From contig JAALGY010000057.1 in assembly GCA_032358165.1 (NCBI GenBank), positions 2,728,001-2,792,000 of the forward strand: a DNA stretch of 64,000 bases, in the 5' to 3' direction. This DNA is from Diplosphaera chodatii (Eukaryota > Chlorophyta > Trebouxiophyceae > Prasiolales > Stichococcaceae). Position 1 is the first letter of the stretch; the number at the start of each line of letters is the position of its first letter. A model generated the notes under the pieces. That model saw only the letters and a program-made list of their open reading frames with translations, did not search any database and was not told the DNA's origin. Shown here piece by piece: positions 1 through 10,800 of the stretch. Both the position numbers and the translations under genes were made by a program.

Positions 1-127
1 CACCTGCAGGGCTGCGAGTGTGCCACAGCATGATTGCTGCTGCCACTGCAGCAGAAAAGCTAGGCCGCAGAGCTGTGGCACTCAGCAAGTGACGAGCTGC
101 GTCGGTGTTCACACTACCACCACGCAC

Positions 128-1732
128 CCAGGTCCTCGGGCTTCTCGTCCAGCTCCCGCAGCAGGGCGGCGCGCTCCTCCAACTCCTTCCGCTGCTTCTT
201 GTCCGCCTCCGCGCTGCCCTGTATCAGCTGCAGCTGCATGTCGGGCACTGCAGGGCGGCCCACTTGCAGGTGAGCATGATCCATGCAAGCAGGCGAGGCC
301 TTGCCAGGGCAGAGGTGCGAGCATCCTCGCTGCATGCTGCAGGCTTGGGGAGCCGTACGCTTGCGCATGATCCTGCACAGCTGCTGAGCGGCAAAGCTCG
401 CCTTGGGTGCCGCGGCGGCGGCAGCGGTGGCGGCTGTCAGCGCGGCGCGCTGCTCCTCGGCAAAGCGCATCTTGCGCTCCCCCTTGATGCGCTTCTCCAG
501 GCCGCCCGGGAACAGCTCGAAGGCACGCTTGGCGCCCACATGCCAGTCGCCTGGAGACAAACTGATTTGCGTCATGTTTCTGTTCTGTCACAAAGGCATG
601 GCGCCGGTCATGTCTGACGCGATGCAGCGGTATGAAGACAGGGGGTTTCATGGCATGGAGGTATACGAGGACTCGAACCAATGAACAACACCATGGCACA
701 GTTTCAAGCAGCAGTGCAAGGTGCCACTGGCCACTGCTTGCGCCACTGCTTGCGCCTGACCACAGTGCTGGGCATTGGTCGGGCTTCAAGTAAACTGTAC
801 TGCCACAACATGCTGATGTAAAGCGAAGACCACCTGAAGGGTTTTTCCAGTCGGGGTTGACGCGCAGCTTGCCGGAGCCCGGCACGCCCGCCAGTAAACC
901 CTTGTCGCCCTTGTAGTCCTTGTCTAAGTAGTCATCGCCCAGCCGCTGCACCGTTGAGGTGTCCACGTCCCCGCTACCTGTCCCGTCCTGCGCAGCGCAA
1001 AGCACAATCATGATGATCGATGCATGCAGGAGTCATGACGGTTCAGGAGTGCTGAATTGGCATCATTGCTGACAGAATCTGCTGCTGCACATGGTGGCGG
1101 TAACCTTGATGGAAAGATGAGTGGTGTTGAATCAGCGGCAAGTGCAGCACACATGCAGATGCAGATCGTTATACCCAGACAGATGCATACCAACATGTAT
1201 CTATCACCGACTGGTGAAGCACCAATCGTATCGTGGTAGAGCATCACGTTGTGTTTGTCAGCTGTGCGACCTAACACAAGTGCATGTGCAAGTGATCAAA
1301 GCAGCTTAAGTCCAGCGCGCACCAAGATGTCGATGATCTTGGGGCGGCCGTCCGGTGTGGTCTGCAGGCCCGCGGCGCCGGGGTCCACCCCTGTGTCGAA
1401 AATGGCCACCACCACTCCCCGCCCATCGTACTCCGGGTGAGCCTGTATAACATGTTCAGCAACCCTACATCGCACTGCCCTTAGTGCATGCCGATCATGG
1501 CGCCACATCAACGGTGCCACCAAATGCATGCTGGCGCCATGCACGCTCAAGCGAGAGATGCGGGCTGTGGAACCATGACCATCTGTCTTGCCTTCAGGAA
1601 GTCCAGGGCGCCAATCTCAGCCTTCGGCATTGCACCGCCGAAGGATGCGGTACCACCAGCGGGCGGAGGTGCAGCTGCTGATGGCGGCGCAGATGCGGTC
1701 TCTCCTGCCGCCGCAGCCGCCTCGACGGGCAT
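128..1732 (-). CDS. TPP2: Tripeptidyl peptidase II, N-terminal part (truncated by window edge)
   Basis: Giant cytosolic serine exopeptidase (subtilisin clan, S8) that removes tripeptides from peptides released by the proteasome. Exons read on the minus strand: 1732-1592 (start [10 protein letters not shown]), 1442-1323, 987-834, one from 550 to roughly 360, and one at 247-128; the gene continues beyond base 1. The first three junctions keep phase and give [12 protein letters not shown], then [14 protein letters not shown], which holds the catalytic Asp of the subtilase triad, then [13 protein letters not shown] and [16 protein letters not shown], all typical of TPP2. The His and Ser of the triad lie off the window. 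The first intron has a GC donor (1591-1590). The donor of the fourth exon is uncertain. Family assignment is firm; the exact start and exon 4 end are inference. Confidence 0.88.
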
Positions 1733-2349
1733 CGCTGGCCTAAGCGGCCTGGCTGCGGTGCTGCTATGCTGCCAATGGAATGATCTGATGAGTGGGCGCA
1801 ATCCGATGCTGCCGCAGAGAAAGCTGGATGCACTGCTGCGGCACTGTGACGTGCAGATGGTCGACGTAACAAAGGCAGTACGCTTGAATGCTAGCTTCGA
1901 GGTGTTGCAAGCTATCTGATCATGCTTGAAAGCTGCACGTGTAGTTCGACCTGCAGGGATGTGTCGAAATGCAAAATGGGAGTGTGCACAGCAAATGCTG
2001 CTTTGAGAGCAGCAAGCGGCTGCAGGCATATCCTAGACTGTCTTACGCATTGTTACCGTCGCAAGCACGCTCTGATGCTGAGGCAAGCCTGCACATCTCC
2101 ACGATGCATGCACACATGCACAGGGTTTTGTTTGCCGCTCCAAGATAACTGGCGGCAGCTCGACACCAGCACCATTGCATCTGCTGACAGGACGTCAGTT
2201 CTGCATGCTCCGACACACAGCATCCGCGGCAAACTTCGCCAGTTCAAGCTTCAGACTGTCAGGTACAGGTGCAGGATAGAATCTGCTTTATAGCAGCAGG
2301 TATCTCCGTCTGCAACCCAGGAGAAAGCTGTAGTACAAACTGTGCAGCA
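1733..2349. promoter_or_regulatory. Divergent intergenic region between TPP2 and the Lin0512 gene
   Basis: About 617 bp between two genes transcribed away from each other, so it must hold both promoters and 5' UTRs. No TATA box or other motif stands out, and no convincing coding exon is present. Confidence 0.4.
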
Positions 2350-4298
2350 ATGACAGGCGCCACAGCCAAGATACTGCTGAGTGGCCGTGCCACCCTGCGC
2401 CCCGTCGCCGCAGCACGCAGCCTGCACAGCAGGCACGCCCTGCTGCCCGGCCTGGGCTCTCTGCGTGCGGCCACCCTGACGCCGGAGAGACCGCCCAGCT
2501 GGGGCTTCATGTCGGCGTCCCGCAGCACAGTAATGGACCAGGTACGCCATCACTGCTGCGACACGTTGGATGCAGGGCGATGCCTGTGCAAATGTGGCCT
2601 TCCTGCATACAGATTCCACACACCTGATGGGCATGTGATGAGCCAAGCAATGTGGTATGCTTGGGTGCAGTGACATTGCGTTGGTTTGTGCTGGCAGGTC
2701 ACTCCAGATGTGTTTGACGATGCCAAGGTCCGCACACCAAAGGTCCGCTACCCTTCATCACTGTCTTTCTGATTGCAATGGACATCACCGTCTGTAGCAG
2801 CTATATATACATCTGTGGAGCAAGGCTGCAATGATTGCGCCCATTTGCGTGTGTGTCTGCACAGGGCTGGACCAAGGTGCGCTCAGTGGATGGTCATGCA
2901 TGCTGATGTATACCAGCTTTGTATACGAGCCACAGCCAGGCAGTATTACGAACTTGCCAGCGTCAGCGTCAGCTTCTGCTACGCATATTAGCAGGAAAGT
3001 GAAGCAAGCACTCTCGCGCATTTGCTTGCAGGTGCTTGCCGTCAACACAGCCGCGCTTGGCGTTGAGCTGCACGGTATGTGATCATTGCAGCGGTTCACT
3101 GTCTTGTTGTTGCCAAATAGTTGAAATATCAAGCGCACGCACGTGGTCAAACCTGCTGGACAGCTACAACAGCTGCAGAGGCTAGGTATCTAGCATAGAC
3201 CTTTAGGGTGACTGCTGCAGGGCAGGACGACACGGTGGCTGCAGTCAAGGCGGTGCGGCAGGCATTCGAGACCATCTCGCTGCCGTCCATCATCGACCTC
3301 GTGCCAGGCGGCGTTGATCAGGGTGCACACACTGCATGCAGCTGCCGTGTCCCTGATCCGGTATGAGGTGGTCCCTGCCTTCACGCTGAGCTGTGCTGGA
3401 GGTTGGCGTGCATTTGTCATGCATCGGTGCATTCAGAGGACCAGGTGCTGCACATATATGCCTTGCAGCTCGTGCCAAGATCAAAGTTGCGGTTCCATAC
3501 CCAGTGAGTCCTCATGCCACTTGCTCAGGCATTGTTGCGATTTGCTGAAGTGTCATTGTACGACATACGACTGCCGCATCATTGATCAATAGCCACGCAC
3601 CATGCAGAAAGGCGTGGACCACTCGGTGGTTGAGGCGGTGGTGCCTTTCAAGCACGTGGAGCTCAAGGTTGCGCTATTATATCAGATGCCAGCGACTTTG
3701 TCAACATTGCACGCCATGGTGGTATTGCTCTGATATTGGTCGACACTATCAATCTGAATCAGCAACCTGAACACCAGCCAGCAGCTCACATTCGCCCATG
3801 ATCATCCTGCTCCAGGTGGTGCGTGGCGGCATGAGCTGGAACTCTGGCATCATCCTGCCCAAGCTGGGTACGCAGTGCATCGACGCTATTCATTGTCTCT
3901 ACTGGGCCTTGTCCCTACTGCTCAGTAAATCCTGCTGATCCCTCCTGGCAACCTGATCCCATACGCTTCAGGTTGCACCTTATGTACTGTTGACAAAGGG
4001 GCGCAATGCGCACGCTGCCCAGTGCTGCACACATGTGCTGCAGGCGATCCTGAGCCAGACGATGCGCCAGACGCCTCCAGTGATGACGAGGAGCCGGTTA
4101 CAGCAGCTGACGAGTACAAGGTGGGGTACAGTGTAGACGGTCAAGGTTGATGAACTGCTCTCAAGCTGGCAGTCTGCCAACATACCCTTCGTTCGAGACG
4201 GCTGCGTTGCTGCCAATGCTGATTATGGAAAGCATAGCACGATCGATCCTTTTGTTGCTGTGTAGGTGGCAGTGGCAGCAGTGCGCATTGGGTGGTAG
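2350..4298 (+). CDS. Lin0512 family protein, predicted organelle-targeted
   Basis: Conserved protein of the bacterial Lin0512 family; its biochemical role is not known to me. Ten exons: 2350-2541, 2698-2742, 2865-2876, 3032-3074, 3221-3322, 3469-3503, 3608-3667, 3816-3867, 4044-4120, 4266-4298, giving 216 residues in one consistent frame. Family hallmarks: VNTAALGVELHGQDDTVAAV, then FETISLPSIIDLVPGG, ARAKIKVAVPYP, GVDHSVVEAVVPF, and VVRGGMSWNSGIILPKLGD. The first about 50 residues are rich in Arg, Ser and Ala with no acids, which looks like a mitochondrial or plastid transit peptide. An acidic stretch (exon 9) just before the C-terminus is an algal addition. Exon 3 is a 12-nt microexon (GWTK). 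The first two exon junctions are less certain than the rest. Confidence 0.8.
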
Positions 4299-4867
4299 GC
4301 AGCGCAACTTCCTTCCACCAAGGACAGGCTCTCTGCCAGTGTCTACATATGAAGCCTGTTGTCGATACCACTGGACAGCTTAATTTGGCGTGTTGTTCAC
4401 CATATGTGCTGCCAGCAGTTCCGACAATGTGTGAAGTGTGAACGCTTTATGTTGTCAAGCCGCTCTTGCTGCATGTTGCAACCGGGCATTACAACAGCTG
4501 GCAGGGAGCACTCCAGCAGACAGTGGTTCGATGCCAAGCCAGTTACCATCAAAGTAGGGCAATCCACAGGAACAACATTCCGACAAAGTAATGTTCTCTA
4601 CCAAGCAAGTTGATGCGTCGTCCAGGGACAACATCAGCCTCAGATAGCTACAAATGGCGTGGGGTGTGCAGGTTAGTGCCGTGTGCCAGCCCTGCATACA
4701 CCCTTCCAGTGCCAAACGAATGTCGACATCCCACAGATAGTTTGTGACCCTACAGCACCCCTCAGCTGTCTGCTTCTTGTCTGCATATGCCATATCGTAC
4801 AGCCTTCACCACCCCGCTGCGTGTCCAGTATCACCTGCATTGAGTGGCTCCTCTGCCACGGTGCGAG
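4299..4867. other. Convergent 3' intergenic region
   Basis: 570 bp between the ends of the Lin0512 gene and the VIT gene. It should contain both 3' UTRs. A TGTAA in minus-strand orientation lies near 4486-4490, a weak candidate poly(A) signal for the VIT gene. No coding exon seen. Confidence 0.35.
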
Positions 4868-7008
4868 TCACTCTCCAAACAGGCGCCCCACGCCATAGGT
4901 CACCTGCGTTGTAGGCAGTAGGCCATCTAAACAGGGCGCAAACCAGCACCCGGCCATCTGAGGAGTCACACATGCTCGGCAGTGAAACCCACCGAGCGGA
5001 CTCATTGTCACGAGACACTCACCGCCATGGCGAGGACGCCGCCGATCACAACGCGGATGGAGCCACGCAGCATGCTGGCGCCGCCCAGGGCGGCGCCGAT
5101 CGCGCCAAAGATGGCCAGCCCCAGCGTCGACGCCGCCAGCACCACGTACAGCCTGCAGGTGCGGGCATGAACCATGCACAATTTCTTTTGCATTAGCTAG
5201 CTGCTGCGCAGCCCTCCAACAAGTGTATGCAGCCAGTTTCTCTGCCGGCAAGCTGTATTGACATGGCATACTGGCGCTGTCTCAGGGTGCTGCCGAGGCG
5301 ACCGGTGCAGGGTGGCCACCCCACCTGATCATGTGGTCCTTGATGAAGGCGGCGCTCAGCAGCGGGATGGCGGCGCCTATGGAGAAGCTGATTGCTGAGG
5401 CGACAGATGCCTGCATCAGAGGAAAAGTATGGCTTGCAAAGCCTGGGCACATGGTGAGAACCATTTGCCCTGAAGTGCGGTTACCCGCCATGATCATCGG
5501 CGGTAACCAGTGATGGTGCATCCCTGGCAATGCTCCTGCGCAGGTCATGCTGCAGTTTGGTCACCTGGACTGGGTTTGCTAGGTCATCGGGGTCGATGCC
5601 CAGCTCATCCCGTGCGTGGGCTGCCAGCACTGCGAAAAGCACGAAATGTTGTGAGGAATGTGCAGCATACTGCAGCAGTCTGCTGAGCGTCGCAGCCTGC
5701 AATGATGCATCATTGCCGATCCCTGATGGACTGCTGCCCCATGCGCATAGTCATGTCGACCAGCCCAGTGGCATGGCGCAGCTAAGTCGCAGGCATCTGC
5801 CCTGGCTGCAACGTAAGCAGCACGCCAGCACACCGCGTCACCCACCGTCATTCTTCGTCAGGTGCATGGCGACCTCCTTTGCCAGGCCCGATGGCAGGCC
5901 GCGGTCCTCATAGATTTTGGTTAGCTCATCCAGCTCGTACTGCCGCATCTGCGGCCCCTGTGTGTTCGCATAGTACACAAAGTCGTCACGGTTTGACTGA
6001 GCAGCCTGCACATAGACAGGTGGCATGCAAAACACGCAAACACCAGTTCAAGGTTTGCACTTGATCTTGGACCTCATGGCTGGCTGCCATGCATGCACGA
6101 GGTGCAGCACACAGCAGAGGCTGGAGACTAGCATCACTGTGGGGTAGGATCCTCAAGGAAGTGCATCGAAAAAGAAGTGCCGCACATGTTGCTGCGCCGC
6201 CTTCTCCTTCGCCATGTCGGCCTCCTGCGAGTCCTTCTGGCTGTACACCGAGATGTACTCGCCGGCTGCACCACCACCAAAGACACCCACATCACGGCCA
6301 AGCTCAGCCAGCCCTAGCAGCGTGCGTGTGGTAGCTTTGTCCTGTGAGTCAGCTGCTGAAAGCTGTCCCCAGTGCGCCGGCGTCACCTGCCATTGGACAG
6401 GGCGCCTGTCCACGAGGCCCGACAGCCCGGACAGCACCAGCGTGCGTACGTACTTGGTAAACCTACTCCACCAGAGCACTGAAGATCACCTGCCATGGAC
6501 AGGGCGCCGCCCACGAGGCCCGACAGCCCGGACAGCACCAGCGTGCGCACGTCCTCGGTGCCGCCGCCCACGCCCATCATCAGCGACGCCACGCTGACCA
6601 GACCATCGTTGGCGCCCAGCACCCCTGGCATGAATGGTGGCGATAGCTGAGTCTCGACCCTCTGGAGTGCTGAGCAACTAGTGTCGCAGTCAGGATGCGA
6701 AGGAAAGAACAGCAACGAGGCTGTACCTCCATGTCAGCCCCCATTGCCACTGGAATCTGGACAGGGCATGCGACACCAGCATGCGTTGCTTGGCTTGAGT
6801 TCGCTGTTTACTACCCTTGAGCAAGGGCCTCACCAGCCCGTAGCCACTGCGCGCGCTGCGAGAAGTGCTCCATGGTGACGAACTCCCCGTCGGCGACCAC
6901 ACCCTGCTGCCCGCCGCGCTCCGCCTCGTGCGCCCCCGGCGCAAACAGCGGCTCCTCCAGCGACCCCGTGCGGCTGGCGGGCTGCGAGCCTGGCGTGCAG
7001 GGTAGCAT
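4868..7008 (-). CDS. VIT1: VIT1/CCC1-family vacuolar iron transporter
   Basis: Membrane transporter that moves Fe(2+) (and Mn(2+)) into the vacuole in exchange for protons. Eight exons on the minus strand: 7008-6834, 6624-6490, 6265-6186, 6005-5846, 5629-5565, 5410-5325, 5152-5023, 4903-4868; 288 residues, frame kept throughout. Signatures: QWLRAGVLGANDGLVSVASL in the first membrane helix region, LSGLVGGALSMAAGEYISVY, the Glu-rich cytosolic metal-binding segment (SQEADMAKEKAA, YELDELTKIYEDRG), and C-terminal helices ASAISFSIGAAIPLLSA and VLAASTLGLAIFGAIGAALG. The start used (MLPCTPGSQP) is the nearest in-frame ATG; one ten codons further upstream is possible. A degenerate copy of the end of exon 2 sits in the following intron (6383-6459). 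Confidence 0.9.
6383..6560 (-). repeat. Tandem partial duplication of VIT exon 2 end plus donor site
   Basis: The segment at 6486-6560 (end of real exon 2, with its donor) is repeated at 6383-6459 inside the next intron, offset about 102 bp. The core of some 45 bases is identical. The intronic copy still has a GT donor but has gained about two bases near its exon end, so it would not translate in the same frame. Confidence 0.85.
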
Positions 7009-7818
7009 GCGAACAGCATCAGCGCCAGTGTTTCTCATAGCAGTCAACCTTGCAGTAAAGAGCCCCCGAATCCCGCGCCATGCTCTGCTGGTATACTGTA
7101 CCACATGTTTTTGACCTGCACAGCTCAACAGGCTGGCACTCATTAAAACAGGAGTGCAAGCAGTGGCATGCATGGTGCAGGCATGTGGCCGCCTCGCTGG
7201 CAATTTACAGCTGATATGCAGCAGCAGCCCATTGCTGGCTGCGGAGGCGCATGCTACCCATGGTGCAGCGCAATACATGCTGTATCTGCAGTCCACAAGA
7301 CATGTAAGTGCACACACCAGGCCGCCGCTGACTGATCGAGCGCCGCCGCTCGGTATCCCGTCTACTTGCGGCCGTCGACATCCTGTACAGTGGCTGGAAG
7401 CTGTGACCCACGAGATGAGGCCGTGTGCCTCAGCGGATCGCGATGGCACCCTGTGGTTGTGTCTCCGAGACAGGGATTCGCTGCTGTGGTGGGTACAGGG
7501 TGCCTTTGGCAAGAGATCCAGGCGGTGTAACAGCTTCCGTATGTTCGCTGCAGAACAATACAAGACAGGGGTGCGTCGCTGAAGTCACCAGTGCACGCAG
7601 AGCAACTGTGGGCATTTGGTGGCACCGGTTCACGTGGATCAACCGACCGGGTGAAGCTGATGTGAAGCTGGACCCTCCAGGGTGGCAGCAGAAGTTGGAC
7701 ATTGCGACCATTCCTCCCTCTCTCCTTCCCCTCTCTCCCACTCAGTGGAACGTCTATGCTGCACAGCTGAGTTCCCACTGGCATCACACCACATGCACTT
7801 CGTGCTGAGAACCCTAAA
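7009..7818. other. Intergenic region between DEX1-like and VIT genes
   Basis: 810 bp holding the VIT promoter and 5' UTR and the 3' UTR of the DEX1-like gene, both on the minus strand. Several open frames cross it but none carries recognisable protein sequence or splice-compatible ends. Confidence 0.35.
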
Positions 7819-10800
7819 TCAGTCAGTGCGGTCAGTGGAGCGCCCCTTGCGCTTCCGGCTGCCGCCCGACTGCTGGGATGCATACACCGCCACCATGCCC
7901 ACTATCACGAACGCCACGAGCGCCCCAAACGGCACGCCGCCGATCGTCCGCACCTGCACGATGACCCCAAGACTTGCTCCATCGCATCAGGGTCATGCAG
8001 CTGATGAGGCTAGTGGACTTGTTCATGTTTGGATCAACAAATGTGATGGCCCTGAAGAGCACAGGACAGCATGCGCCACCAAAGAGAGCGCACCTGGGTG
8101 AAGCCGTAGTAGCCGTCCCGCGTGGTGAGGATGATGTCGGTGAAGCGGTCGAAGCTGTAGTCCACCACCAGGAGCGGCAGCAGCGGCGGCGCCTGAGGCA
8201 GCAACACTGGAATCAGCGCGTACTAAGAGTAGTGGACTTGCCTAAATCGGCGGGTCGCTGTGCCCCTGGCTCTGGGCCAAGGCCTAGAAGCGGACAGCCT
8301 AGCCAAATCCATTAGCCCTGTCAGGCGCTGTCAGGCTCAAAACCTGGCATGACATGACCTGGCATGCGGACCCACCGGCAGCTCCAGGCTGTCAAGGAGG
8401 CGGCCGTGCTCCGATATGACGGCCGCCGTGTGCGCGCCGGCGGCCAGCACCGCCACCGCCGCGCCGACGGAGCGCAGCGGGATTGCCTCCAGGGTGGGCG
8501 CCACGCTGTGGCCCTCGGCGTCGCCCACCGCGTTCGTCCAAGACGTGCCCGCCGTGAGCTGCAGAGCAGCGGAACACCCTCAGCATCATATGCACCATCA
8601 TGATGCGTAGTTGTCAGGATGAGATGCAGTCGCTGAGCGGCCAGCCTGTGGCGTGACGCCGCCATGACATGGGTTGAGCAGCGTGCTGTGCCATGTGCCA
8701 GCGATTGCAGCTGCATGCACCAACACTAAGTGGGCGCACGCAACTCCTCTCTTCGACTTCTGCTCTGTGGCTCAAGCAATACTGCAGGCATTGAAGCGCA
8801 GTGTGGTATGCAACAGACACAGCAAGAGGCAATCTCTGCAGACCCACTACGCCAAGAACCATGTTCTTGAGAGAGGACACGTATAGGTGAAGGACCGCAC
8901 CTGCCATTGCAGCTTGCCGTGCGCGTCGTACGCCGTGATCTCGCCGCGGCTGTTGGCGAACACGGGGTGCGCCCGCGAGCGGCGGACGCGGCCCTTGGCA
9001 CCTACCACCGGCAGCGCCACCGGGGGCGCCACCTCCAACGCCGCCAGCAGCTCCCGCCCGAAGGCGCGCTCTGTGAAGTCTGCAGCACGCACAGGTGTCA
9101 GTTCAGTGAGTGCTGCTGCCAATGGGTGTAGCATTTGGCTCGGGAGTCCTAAAGCTGCTGAAGTTTTGACGGCCACATTTCTGCAGATGCTGCTCATCAT
9201 CACCATTGAGTGCAGTTTCAACAGCAGGACGCACAGCCGCTGAACAGAAACATCCTCAGCTGCAGCCCACTGCGCAAGCAAAATGCTGCAACAGCCTTGC
9301 AACTGGATCCGAGCCTCATTCCCGAACCAATCTCAGGTTGACGAGGCAGGAGGCCCCACCGTGCTGTGCGAACGCCGAGTTGCCGCGGCAGATGGTGCCG
9401 TTGAACAGCGGCGTCTTGGGCGGCAGCCCGCTGTGCACCGTGCCCCAGCAGGCGGGCAGCTGCCGGTGCCCCGTCTCCGACAGGTCCTCCCGGTGCCCGC
9501 CTGCACGCACATGTGGCGGAGCAGCGTCGTTGCACGTGTCGTAGTCTGCCCAGCTGAATCCACTGCTCGGTTGCAGCTGAACGCAGACACTCGTCCAGGT
9601 GGCAGCCGCTGCTCTCCAGTGACTACAATCTATTTGCATTGACGCCAAGCCTGCTGTTGGGACAGCGCACACTGCAGCGCAGCTGTTTACACATGCACAC
9701 TCATTCTTGGAAACATGTGATGTGCATTATAACGACAATATGACCACGCACCGTGCGCCTGGATGTGGTCCATCACGCCGTCGCCGTTGATGTCGGCGTG
9801 CAGCCCCGGCGCCGGCAGGTGCAGCTTGCAGATGGTGCGCCCTGCGGGACACAACAGGTGAACTGTCGCAACGAGACTTATCGACAGGCGCAGCAGTTAT
9901 GCTGCTGCTTTTGTTGATGCTGGAAGGGTCATGACCGCAGCATGCGGGAGCATGCATCGGATACAGACACCTTCAGAGAAGCAGCAGCACTTGAGCACCA
10001 GCTTGACCGCCGTCACACCACAGGACTCCCACAGGAATGCGCACCCGTGTACAGGTGGATGGCCTCGATGCCCTCCCGCAGGTGCGCCACCAGCACGTTG
10101 GCGTGGCCGAAGTGCTGCGCCGCCGCCGTCGGCGCCGCGTGGGGCGCCGTCGGGCGGCCCTTGGCGCCGCTCACCGCCCCGCTGGCCAGCTGCAGCAGCC
10201 AGCGACAGGGTTCAGGCGGTCACGGCTCCGCAGCTAGCAGGATGCTGTATGAGTGTCACCTGCGCACCCTGGCTCCTGATTACTACAAGAAGGAGTGTCG
10301 CTGTTGCTGCGCAAGTGCCAACGGCCAGCAGCGCTGCCGTCATCATGCTTGATGATCAGCATGTGCTGTGCGCCCGCTCAGGAGCAGCACAGGTTGGTTT
10401 TGCCCGCACGGCGGTAACACTGCCGCCTTCAAGGAGGAACCTTCATCAGTAAACGAAGCCCCACCTTGCTGATGGTGGCGGCGACCTTGTTGTCGGCCAC
10501 CTTGCCATGCTGCCCCCGGGTGCTGGGCGTCCGCCCCCTGTGTGCCACCCCCAGCTTCTCTGCAGGTGCACCAGGTTGGAGCCTCAGCTGCTACGCCAGC
10601 AGCCAGCACTTGCACGGTACCATGCACATGTATGTGAAACTTGCACGTTGCCCACGGCAGGCAATCTTCTGTGCTATGGTCACGCTCCGTGGGCAGCATG
10701 CGCATGGTGTGCTGAGGGGTTCACAAAATGTGCACGGTAGGCATGACAGCCCAGCGCCGGGCGCAGCACGAAAACCAGCGGGTGCATTGTCCGTACAGCA

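Noticed and set aside
660..690. B-box-like GGTTCGAGTCC on the minus strand
   Set aside because: Flanking bases do not form a T stem or cloverleaf; it lies in a TPP2 intron.
109..1011. 300-codon minus-strand open frame
   Set aside because: It contains one real TPP2 exon (834-987), but the rest reads through introns and out-of-frame exons; splice sites and family similarity give a different protein.
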